DNA from: Anthopleura xanthogrammica
Lineage: Eukaryota; Cnidaria; Anthozoa; Actiniaria; Actiniidae
Assembly: GCA_964019055.1 (NCBI GenBank)
Contig: OZ025206.1
Coordinates: 24,144,578-24,208,577, forward strand
Direction: 5' to 3'
Length of the DNA stretch: 64,000 nucleotides
Part shown: positions 33,013 to 44,700 of the stretch, piece after piece
Numbering within the stretch: position 1 is the first letter of the stretch
Layout: the number at the start of each line of letters is the position of its first letter
The notes under the pieces: generated by a model
The model's input: the letters and a program-made list of their open reading frames with translations, nothing else
Database searches by the model: none
What the model was told of the DNA's origin: nothing
Position numbers and translations under genes: made by a program

Positions 33013-34708
33013 TTATTCAGCCATAATGGTATCCAACTCTCCTATTCTTGTACACTTCCATTTTGGAGTAATTATGGTGATTTGCTCATCTTCCTCTGTA
33101 TCTCCCTCCTGAAGATGTTCCTGTAATAAGTACTCTCCATGTTGCTCACAGCCCATGTCAAACTTGTACTTGCCTACACCTTGTGGGTTGTTTTCCACAA
33201 AGTTTCCTATAAACCGATGGTTGGAGTGGATCAGCTCACCAGAGCCCTCTCTTTTGCCATTCACCCAAGTCCCTGTGTATTTGCTCCCTGTAGATGAGTA
33301 GGTATAAGTTCCTTGCCCATGTCTTTGGTGCTCATACCAGTTCCCTTCGTATGTGTCCCCATTCACATAGTAATAGATGCCATGTCCATTTCTTCTGTCT
33401 TCGACCCAGCTCCCTTCGTATCTTGACCCATCTGGGTACCAGAATGTCCCCTGGCCGTGCTTCTTGGCCTTTGAGTACTCCCCTAGGTATTTGGCGCCGT
33501 TTTTGAAGCGATAGGTCCCGTTTCCATGGCGCTTGCCGTGTTCGTATTGTCCCTCGTAGGTGTCTCCGTTGGGGAGCGTTGATTTTCCAAACCCATGGCG
33601 TTCTTCTTCGTCGTTTCTGTCACCCTCGTAGCTCTGTGAAACGAAGGGATCATAGATTAACACAAGTCTGAATAGGAAACGAATGGTGCTTTGGTCAAAG
33701 AATGGCTTCCGTTTCGAACCAATCAGAAGCTAGAAGCGTCTGCGCCATCCGCCGTCTTTGAATTTCAGGAAGCCATTTGAGAGCCACAGCACAAAACGTT
33801 CCAACTCACAGAGGGTTTGTTGTTGCTGTTGTTTTTTTTTTTTTTATCTTATTTTTAATTCAGGAAAGTCAAAATATTCGTTTGCACTAAACTGCCTTTA
33901 CCAGCAATGGCTAAAATATGGTTCTGAATTTTTGTGGTTTTTTGGAACAAAAAGTACTTTTCCTAGCAACAGTGATTTTGATACACAATTCAGTTGCCTT
34001 TTTCTTTTCTCGCTGTTATGGTTAGACATTTTTTGATACTTTAGGTTGAAACGAAGGAGACCCTTTGAGTCGCATTTCTTAAGAACTTACAGTAAAGTGC
34101 TCCTTTACAAATTTTCTCTGCGATTTTCTCTCGTAAAAAATCTGTTGTGTGCAAATTTTGCAACTGATGTATCTGATGTTCTGAAGTATCGGTAATCCCA
34201 AGCAAAGTGAACTGTGATAATTGTAACACGGATGTCTTGGCGACATCATCAACCATCGAATCAACTCTTCAAAACAGCACGGTAGATTTTCGTTGACAAG
34301 GGGTAAGCAAATTTTAACGAATAAATAAATTCACACCATTAGGTAAACAAAATAATCATTTCTAAAACAGGCATTTGATTACTTGAATAAATATCGCAGT
34401 GTTGTCTCAAGTGCGAACGTAACTCTGAGTTGGGACTAATCCAAAACTAAAAACGCAAAAAATCTTTATGTTTAAAGATCATATGCATGCAAGTAAAACA
34501 GGTGTTCGCGTATATATATTTGAGAATTTTTTTTAGCAGATGAAGATAAACGAAAGCGAGGACAAGTTGTAATCGAATGAAAGAATAATTATGCATCTTC
34601 GTATTTTGGAGCTATAAGCGGAGAAAAAAGTTGAAAATCAACCTAATATCTTACCCCTAAATTAATGCCTTCCTCCTCTTCGAATTCTTCGGATCCGATG
34701 TCTGACAT
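33013..34708 (-). CDS. RSPH1: Radial spoke head protein 1-like MORN protein, two exons
   Basis: Exon 1 34655-34708 encodes [18 protein letters not shown]; exon 2 33013-33633 encodes the rest, 224 residues in all. Six MORN repeats follow one another, such as [75 protein letters not shown] and [18 protein letters not shown], then [15 protein letters not shown] and an acidic stretch before [15 protein letters not shown]1 is a component of the radial spoke head of motile cilia and sperm tails. The vertebrate protein is about 300 residues with a longer acidic tail, so this one is shorter at the C-terminus. All MORN repeats lie in one exon, unlike the many-exon vertebrate gene as I know it. The start exon is the family-typical MSDxGSEE. 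Confidence 0.92.
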
Positions 34709-35790
34709 GATGAGTTTGTTGCTTGTGTTTGACCAGTAAAGAACGACGCTTTGTGCTCTCTATAGCAGTGTAAATACTGAAGGTTGCTTGTACTGTTTGA
34801 AACCATTGGTTTATGCGTTGCTAAAGCAACAAAACTCATCTGTGAGTCAAATGAAGTGGCTGTAAGCTGTACGAATTTATTACGCGGTCCTTTGATCAAA
34901 AACAAAAAGTCGCCATATGGACGAAGGCTCCAACAAAAGAGGTCTCTGTTTAAAACCTTTTAAGGATTTGGTACTGATTTCAAGACTTGTTTTGTTGTGT
35001 CTACACTCTATCATTGACATTCATTTTATTACCGTAATGGGAAAGTCAAAAAATATTTTTCATAGTGACCAAAAAATTTGATAAATCAATTTTAACCGAG
35101 TAAGACCTTTGATTTGACATAAATTTATCATCTTGATGATGAAATGTTATTCTGTTCTTCCTTTTGCTCAAACACAAATCGTTCCTTATACGATTTTCTT
35201 TTTTTATTCGTTTCTTATTTTATTTAGCAAGATTTGGTAATGGTTGATGTAGTGGGTTTCCTGTTTTATCGCAGAAAAGAAGACTGGATCTAGAATTTGC
35301 GCACGCGCAGTGCAACGTAAACAAAGAGAAAAATTTCAAGGTCAAGTAAAGAGATCCGTTGATGACATTCAAATCAAGATATTCCGAGAATTTACCTTTA
35401 TACCTACCTCGTATTACCAGAAATCACATGTATATATAACCAGCAAGCCTTCATGGATTGTATTTAACTGCTGTTGAGCGGAAAAACAGGCGCAGAATCG
35501 AGAGACTTCCCGTGACGCAGGGTTTAAACGACCGTCGCCTTAAAGGAAGAAGATTAGCTGATTCATGCAGGTTTTTTTTCTGCTGTGGTATTTTATCGCT
35601 GTAGAGCTGAACAAAAGCTGCTTCCTTAGTAAATAGGAAGCCTACGGCTACCATGAAAAGAAACTCGACGATTTAAAGACATAAGTTTTGAGGTCTTATT
35701 TTAGTTGCTGTGAGAACTGGTACCTGTGGTGTAATTTATCTTGTGTTTTATTTTTATCTGGGGTTTGTTTATCACATTGGTTAGCCAGAA
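34709..35790. other. Divergent intergenic region RSPH1 to ATG9
   Basis: About 1.1 kb between two genes reading apart, so both promoters lie here. TATATATAACC near 35432 is a TATA-like word, but it is about 350 bases from the ATG9 start. No repeats or further genes were recognised. Confidence 0.4.
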
Positions 35791-38700
35791 ATGGCGGGGT
35801 TTAAGACTCAATACCAGCGACTTAACTCTAATGAGGACCAAGATGAAGATTTACCACCACAGGGCTTTCATGTTGGTACTCGGGGAGTAGGAGAGACGGA
35901 AAAAGGTTTGTATATATACACATAAGTGGTTATCCAACCGTCTTGCATAATGGATATTTTGAGAAAACAATACTTCGGTGTAAAAATATACGGAATATAA
36001 TACTTTGATATACTTAATACAAAAAAGGTACTTCTGTGCCAAATTTTGAAATATTATATAACGTTTGGTTTTAACTTTCATATTTTATTATTGATGGTTT
36101 TCATAGCCGCCATGTTGGATAAATTTAACAAAAGATTTTTTATTAGTCTCTTTTGTTATATCATCCAACATGGTCGCCATGTCTTTTGTTATTTTATTCT
36201 CTTGAGGATGATTGAAAAGCAGCAATTGTTAATGTCTGGGCAGAGAGTGATTGCTTGCAACTATTGTGTTCAGAAAGTTGAAGTTTTATTAACATGGCAA
36301 ATGTATTTGTTTCTACAGGAAGGTGGAACCATATAGAAAATTTAGATGAATTCTTCATTAGAATATCCTTTTTATACTTGATATGATTATGTTGTGGATA
36401 AATTTATGGATATTAAGGTATTTCCATGGGTTCGTTGGTGCTAGGTGTTGATACCAAAGCACATGGGAATAACTTACTATTAGCTAAAATACCAAAAAGG
36501 ACAAAACCTTTCACTTTTTTTCTCAAACCCTGAAACAACCTCTGTACTGATCTAAGTCAGGGCTTGGCTTACTCACAGATTGAACCCTAAAACAACCTCT
36601 GGGCTGATCTAAGTCAGGCCACAGCTAACTCACAGATTGAACCCTGAAACAACCTCTGGGCTGACCTAAGTCAGGGCACGGCTAACTCACAGATTGAACC
36701 CTGAAACAACCTCTGGGCTGACCTAAGTCAGGGCATGGCTAACTCACAGATTGAACCCTGAAACAACCTCTGGGCTGACCTAAGTCAGGGCACGGCTAAC
36801 TCACAGATTGAATTGGAAATTAGAATGTTAGGTTTTGCAAGGGAGGAAAACCAGAGAAAAATCCTAGACAGAGACTGTACTCACTTGTAAAGCCAAGTTG
36901 GGAAATCAACCCAAGAGTACTTGAGAGTTCCCAAACACGTGATTGAAGGAAGTCAAATACATTATTGATTAACTAATTTGTGATTCACTTATATTAACTG
37001 GGACAAGTCCAGTTTCCTATCATTATAATTATAACACTGTACTCTTACACATAAGCATGTTTCATTTTTTGTCCTTTTATTGGTTATAGTCTTTGTGGTC
37101 CTTAACACTTTTTTACGTTTACGAGTATCACGGGAACAATGGTTTCACTTGCATATTACTTAATGAATTCTTTGCACTTATGTAAGTATTGGAAATATAA
37201 TGTTGCATGTGTTAAGAAAATTTCCTGAAGATCTGGTTTCATAATTTATTGAAAGATCTTCAAACCTGATTAAGGCAGTGTTTACACTTGGATGTTTACT
37301 GAGGTTTTAAAAAGTTTGGGTTAATTTTCATAACCATAGTTGAAAGGTTAATTGTTTACATGTGCTAAAATGACCGTAGATGTCTATCAGAGAAAAAATT
37401 GGGCAATTCAAAAATACCGGCATGAAGAAGAGATGGCGCTGAGTTTAATTTTCATGTTCAGAGAGTGCTACATTCCACTCGCATTCCACGAAAAGAAGGT
37501 GCAAGATATGCATAAATAATCATTGTACCGTCAGTTACTATTCTTAACCATGCCTGATAGAAGAGTAAATCAGGGTAAACTTTCTATTGTCTTGAATGGT
37601 ATTTTACTAATGGATTTGCAGGTGTTTACACACAATTAATGTTAACAAAAGCATGGTCACCCTTCTACTGTAAACATGCCGTAAGAAATGTCCATTTGAG
37701 AAGATGATAAAACACACACACATATATATATATAACCCAAAATGCACTGCAGTAGAAATTTGCATAATAATGGCAGCCAATAATTTGTAATTTCGATATC
37801 AGAACAATAGAATCTCAATCTACCAAAATGAATGCATCCTTATTCAAAACAATTTTATCATTGCTGTATTCTAACATGACTACTGGCAAGTTGTCATGTA
37901 AAACCTAAATCTATTGGCCATTATTAGAGTCAATTATACTCTAATAATTCATTATAATGACATACTACCCATTGTGTCTGCAGACAATTTGCATTTGTTG
38001 TGCTGTTCACGTCATTTTTGGTTCTCTGTGTGGATTATGACAAGCTTTTCAAGGACAAAAACCCCTCTTTTAAGGATGTTATTCATTTTCACAAGGTCAA
38101 ACAGTAAGTTATTCACAGCCCTACGTTTTTAAAGTTTGCATTTCAGTATCTATTTGGTCTGCTTTTCTGCCTTTAAAATCAGAGACTGTAGATATGTAGG
38201 GACTAGCCTGGTTGAGCATTAGCCTCCCCATGTTTTGCTAAATGACCACTAAATTTCTCAGCCCCACCATTATTTCTTATACATACAAGTCTGCTATATT
38301 TTCCATCTTATGCCCCCTCCACCTCTTATGGCACTCTGTATTTTTGAGATTGGAAGTTTTGCAAGGGATCAAGGGAAGGAATGCATAAAAATATTTTAAT
38401 GTCAATGAAAAACAAGAACAATTACAAGTGAAATTGTCTCCACTTTAGTCATGGGTTTGACCTGAGGTTTTCTCTATAGTTTTCCTCCCCGGCTCTGAAA
38501 ATCAACTTCGAAATTTCAGTTTGATGATGGACTGAGGGCCAGCTATTGCTACCCTGTTAAAATAAAAAACGTTATATTCCTAGAAAAATTATCACCTAAA
38601 GAAGTTATAAAATGCTTTGAATAATCTAATCCCTTTCAATATCTTATTAATATTTTTGAATGGTGTTTTTCCCCCAGCATGGAGTCTGCTATTGTTGTCT

Positions 38701-41700
38701 GTCTGGTTATTGCCCTCATATTTTGGCTCATCCGCCTAGCAAGATTGGTAGTCTACTTCTTCAAGTTATTAGAAATACGCTCATTTTATAAAAATGCTCT
38801 ACAAATATCAGAGGTAAGTCTGACATAATTTAATTGCAAAAGAAAACAAGGGGGTAAACTAGAAGCTGTGTTGAATGATGGGATTGAATGATAGATGTAA
38901 CTGAGCCCAGTCTGGGCCCTGAGTTCAAACGTCGAACTTTGAGCCGAACGCATTGAAAACAATGGATTAGAAGGCGATCTTCTATGATGTGTTTAGGTTT
39001 GGCTCGTCAGAAGATCGACGTATTAATCGGGCCTGAAACAACTTGTAATAAAGAAGTGTTTAATAGGCCCAGTTTTAACGTCGAACTTTACATGAGCCGA
39101 ACCTAATGACATCAAAGAAGACCGCCTTATTATTCATTGTTTTCGATGCGTTTGGCTCATGAGAAGTTCGACGTTTGAACTTGGTCGAATACTTCTAAGA
39201 AACTGAAAAAATGAAACCAAATAGCGGAATCCCAAAGTAATCCCTTTTCAAAAAGTAATAATTTTACTACAAAATCTTACTATTTTTATTATTGGTAAAT
39301 TTGAAAGCGAATTTTCTTTACAGATTTACTTTTCATTTTACACTAAAACCCCAAATTGTTTTTTCGTGCGAATGATTTATACAGAATACCAACATTCATT
39401 AATTGTGTTGATCTTTTTAGAGCGAATTAGTTAACCTTCAATGGCAAGATGTACAGAAAAAACTAATAGATGTGCAGAAAATCCATCAGATGTGTGTGCA
39501 CAAGGAGGAGCTCACTGAACTAGGTTAGTTTCAGGTTGGAGTTTGAAGGATGTACAAGTTGCTTTAGCGCGTCCTGCATAGATTGCATAGGAACTAGCTT
39601 GATAAAGGCTGGATATTCACGTTAAACTGTGAGCAACGGGGCGAAGGGGGATGGAGGGCGAACCAGGTTTCCTTGTATCTATTTTATTGATGAGAAAAGT
39701 CAAAAGTTTTTGCTTTTGCAACTGAATGGTTTTCTCGCCACGGCGTATACAAACTGATGGAGTTCCTGTGGTTTTGGTGGTAATTCTGTGCACAAACGCG
39801 TTCGTTTTCAGTGGGAATATTTAGAGAGAGTTTCAGTCATGTCTTCTTTATAGCTGACGGTCTGTATATGTCTTTTCCAACAGATATTCATCACAGAATC
39901 CTAAGATGGAAGAACTATTTTATAGCTATGCAAAACAAAGGAGTTATTCCTTGTAACTATAAGTTCCCTTTTATAGGACAGAGGTTAGTTAGCCTTACAT
40001 TATCATCCATAAATCTTTGCAATGGACAAAAATCTTCATTGCGGGAGCGGGAAAGATAACGATGCTGATTTAGAGTGGATGGTTACTGCGATCAATTCTC
40101 AATATTTTGCGAACTCGGTAGTTGCGAGTTTCTCGTTGGAATTCTGTTTTTCACTGCCGCCAGTCAAAAATATAAAAAGTACCGACTGATTAGTTTTGAT
40201 TGACGGCAGCAAAATACCAATTTCACATTAAGCCGTTGAAATATCTGAGTTCGCAGAATATTGAGAATCGCAGTAATGCTCTGCCGTGCATGCCCCTTAG
40301 CTGTGTTCAGGGTTGCAATCCCGAAGTTTCATAAACTCGTTACTTTTCGAATGTCGTGTAATTTCTTCAGTAAACGCAATGTCTCGGCTATTTTCTGATA
40401 AACAAACTTTTACCTAGCATTATTTGACAATTTTATTCTCTTTGTTGCCTAAATCTCCAGAACTTTTTTGACGGAGGGCATGAAGTACAACTTGAAGTTG
40501 ATCTTATTCTGGGGACCTGGTTCTCCATTTCAAGACAACTGGAAGCTAGGAAACGAGTACAAGAACTTAAGTAACAGGTAGGAAGAACTTAAGCTGTTAG
40601 TAACATTGAAATGGCTCCTCACTGTACAGTACTCACCTACAGTACGTACACGGTACGGTATACCATAACATTGAAAAGGCTTCCCATCGTACAACACAGG
40701 TGTATATGGTACGACGTATACCGTAACAACGAAATGGCTTCCCATTGTACAGTACTGATCTACAGTACGTACACGGTACGACATGCCGTAACATTATGTT
40801 AGATAACCCTTTATGGTTCATTCAAATGGCTTCCCATTGTACAGTACTGACCTACAGTATACGTACACGGTACGACACGCCGTAACATTATGTTATATAA
40901 CCCTTTGTGGTTCATTCAAATGGCTTCCCATTGTACAGTACTGACCTACAGTATACGTACACGGTACGACATGCCGTAACATTATGTTATATAACCCTTT
41001 GTGGTTCATTCAAATGGCTTCCCATTGTACAGTACTGATCTACAGTACGTACACGGTACGACATGCCGTAACATTATGTTATATAACCCTTTGTGGTTCA
41101 TTCAAATGGCTTCCCATTGTACAGTACTGACCTACAGTACGTACACGGTACGACATGCCGTAACATTATGTTATATAACCCTTTATGGTTCATTCAAATG
41201 GCTTCCCATTGTACAGTACTGACCTACCGTACGTACACGGTACGGCACGCCGTAACATTATGTTAGATAACCCTTTGTGGTTCATTCAAATGGCTTCCTA
41301 TTGTACAGTACTGACCTACAGTATACGTACACGGTACGGCACGCCGTAACATTATGTTATATAACCCTTTATGGTTCATTCAAATGGCTTCCCATTGTAC
41401 AGTACTGACCTACAGTATACGTACACGGTACGGCACGCCGTAACATTATGTTAGATAACCCTTTATGGTTCATTCAAATGGCTTCCTATTGTACAGTACT
41501 GATCTACAGTATACGTACACGGTACGGCACGCCGTAACATTATGTTAGATAACCCTTTATGGTTCATTCAAATGGCTTCCTATTGTACAGTACTGATCTA
41601 CAGTACGTACACGGTACGGCACGCCGTAACATTATGTTATATAACCCTTTGTGGTTCATTCAAATGGCTTCCCATTGCACAGTACTGATCTACAGTACGT

Positions 41701-44700
41701 ACACGGTACGGCACGCCGTAACATTATGTTATATAACCCTTTATGGTTCATTCAAATGGCTTCCCATTGTACAGTACTGACCTACAGTATACGTACACGG
41801 TACGACATGCCGTAACATTATGTTAGATAACCCTTTATGGTTCATTCAAATGGCTTCCCATTGTACAGTACTGACCTACAGTATACGTACACGGTACGAC
41901 ACGCCGTAACATTATGTTATATAACCCTTTGTGGTTCATTCAAATGGCTTCCCATTGCACAGTACTGATCTACAGTATAGGTATACGATAAGACATATAC
42001 TGTAACATTGAAATAGCTTCCCATTCTACAGTATGTATACGAAACGACATGCCGTGACATTGAAATGGCTTCCAATTGTTTCTGTACGACTCATCCCATC
42101 ACAAGGCAAAGCTTACTTTGTGGTAACGACAAAAGAGGGAACAGTGTGACTAAAATAAAATGTCCACTCTTTCCAGTCAAGTTGACATTAACTTTCATTT
42201 CGATTTTCCATCAACAGATCAGCGCTGGCCGACAGGTATGTTTTCTTACTTTTTTTTTTAGAGATGTGTTGTGCCAAACAGAGGACGACAACGAGTTTGT
42301 AGTGGAAGATTTTTAGCAACAAAATCTCGAAGTTGTACTCGAACCCGTAGAAAAATCTAAAGATCCCTAATATTACTTGTCCTTAGATTATCACGAAGGA
42401 TATTCTGGATAGGCGTGGCGAACATACTTCTCTGCCCCTTCATTTTTCTCTGGATAGTGCTCTATTCATTTTTTAGTTATGCCGAGGTAAGAATGCTATG
42501 TTTATTCTCTTTTCTAGCATATTGACAGCACTCTATGGATGGGAGGGGGTAGACTGTCATGAAACCCTTCCCTGGATTTTCAAAGTTTACATTGGGCCCC
42601 TAGTGAAATCACATTCGGGAATGCTTATCAAGGGTGGCTAGTGGTAGCGCACTCCCTTCTCACGCTGGTATCTAGGGTTTGATTCCTCGGGGCATCACAT
42701 GCGAGTAGAGTTTGCTCGAACCATATTCGGGAATGTTTGCAAGATATAGCGGTATTGCTCCCACATGAGTTTGTTGGGTCTCTTCTCCCTGTTCTCTGGT
42801 TCTCCTCCCTTTGCAAAAAAAAACATGCGAAATAATGATCTGTGAGTCAGCCGTGCGCACGCCCTGACACAGATTAGTTTAGATCAGAGTTCCATAAAAC
42901 TGGTGTTTTTTATGAAGTCCTATATTTTCTCGTAAAATAACCTAATGATACACATAACCGTTTACTTCAGATGATCAAGAGAGCACCAGATGCTTTGGGA
43001 GCCCGAGGATGGTATGTCTTCTTTGTCTAACCTTCAGAAATCTAGTAACATGATTCTGGTATTATTGATGTTGTATTTTCTTTTCCAGGTCACCCTATGG
43101 CAGACTTGTCTTCAGACATTTCAATGAACTTGATCACGAGTTTCGAGCAAGGTACTCATAACAAGAAAATATTATAAAATATGGGCCGAGATTTAACCCC
43201 TGAGGGACACCCATTTCTTGTCACAACGATAAAATACAAAATAGGGGCCGAGATTCAACCTCTGGGAAACATCCATTTCATGCTCAACAAGAAAATATAA
43301 AATATGGGTCGAGATTCAACCCCTGAGGGACGCCCACTTCATGTCACAACAAGAAAATATTATAGAATATGGGCCAAGATTCAACCTCTGGGGGACATCC
43401 ATTTCATGTCAGAACGAGAAAATATAAAATATGGGCCGAGATTCAACCCCTAAGGGACGCCCACTTCATGTCACAACAAGAAAATATTATAAAATATGGG
43501 CCAAGATTCAATCCCTGGGGGACACCCATTTCATGTCACAACAAGAAAATATAAAGCATGGGCCGAGATTCAATCAAAACACCCACTTCATGTCAAAATT
43601 TGATTGTAGCCAATGCCAGGTGTCTGAATTGTCTTGCTACTTTCCGTCGGTAGTTACGGAAAATCTTATTCTGACAAAATACTGCAAAATATGGCCCGAG
43701 ATTTAATCCCTGTGGGATAGCTACTTCAAAACGCCAAATGGTCTGAACTGTGGTTAGCTTTCTGGGTAACTACGGAAAACTGCCACAAAAGTCTTATCTT
43801 GACAAAAATATTTCAAAATATGGTCCGAGATTCAACCCTTGGGGGATACCTACTGGATGTCTGTGTTATTAAAGAAATGGGTGAAAGAATTCAAATAAAT
43901 CAATTAGAAAAATTAATCAAAATTAACTAAAACTATGTTATGGCAAAATAGGTTGAGCAAGTCCTACGAACCTGCACAGAAGTACATGAACATTTTTACT
44001 TCTCATGTGGCAGCCATCATAGCGAGGTAAGAAATGAAACTCTTGATATGTGTTGTTATTACGCGAAACGTCGTGTAGACGCTGGATATTTGTCGATTCG
44101 TGTCTTATTTTGACGATCCCGTGGGATGGGCAAAATACAAACGGACGAGTTACTAAGAAATATTATAAAAAGAAAAAGTCTTTGATGTTTGATGTTATTC
44201 GTAATAATGTATTGATGATGTAATACATAACGGAAGATCAATTCGACAGCCGCTCCACCCCTCCCCTTCCCTGTGCCAGCCACGCAAGCTAAACTCTAGG
44301 GATATATCGTCAAGCAGACAGCACACTTATCAGCTTAGGCACACATTTCGGGTTAGGTTGTCGTCTTCGTCGTAGCTTATTGCATCGACGCCGAAACACA
44401 CTTTGACGGCGACCGGAAGTCGGATCGCAAGTTATTTTCTCTTTTTATGTCTACAAAGTTGTTTTTTTTTCGTGATGTCAATGTTGTTCTCTCCCTTGCC
44501 ACGAGGGTTTTCTCCGGGTTCTCCGGTTTTTCCTCCCTCCGTAAGAAACATCATACGTGTTGAGTGTTATGTGTTGTAAATATGGAATGTAGTGATAGTG
44601 CGAATGGAGCAAACCTCACAGAAGAGCCGCTTACGGGGAGTGATGGTCGTGAAATATAATTTTCCTTTCAATTTACTGCTAAAAAAATCATTCATATTAT

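Noticed and set aside
37091..37116. Start of ATG9 exon 3 after GTTATAG as a normal AG acceptor
   Set aside because: It would add SLWSLTLFY with no family counterpart, and no matching GT donor exists before the TGA upstream; the AT-AC solution fits fully.
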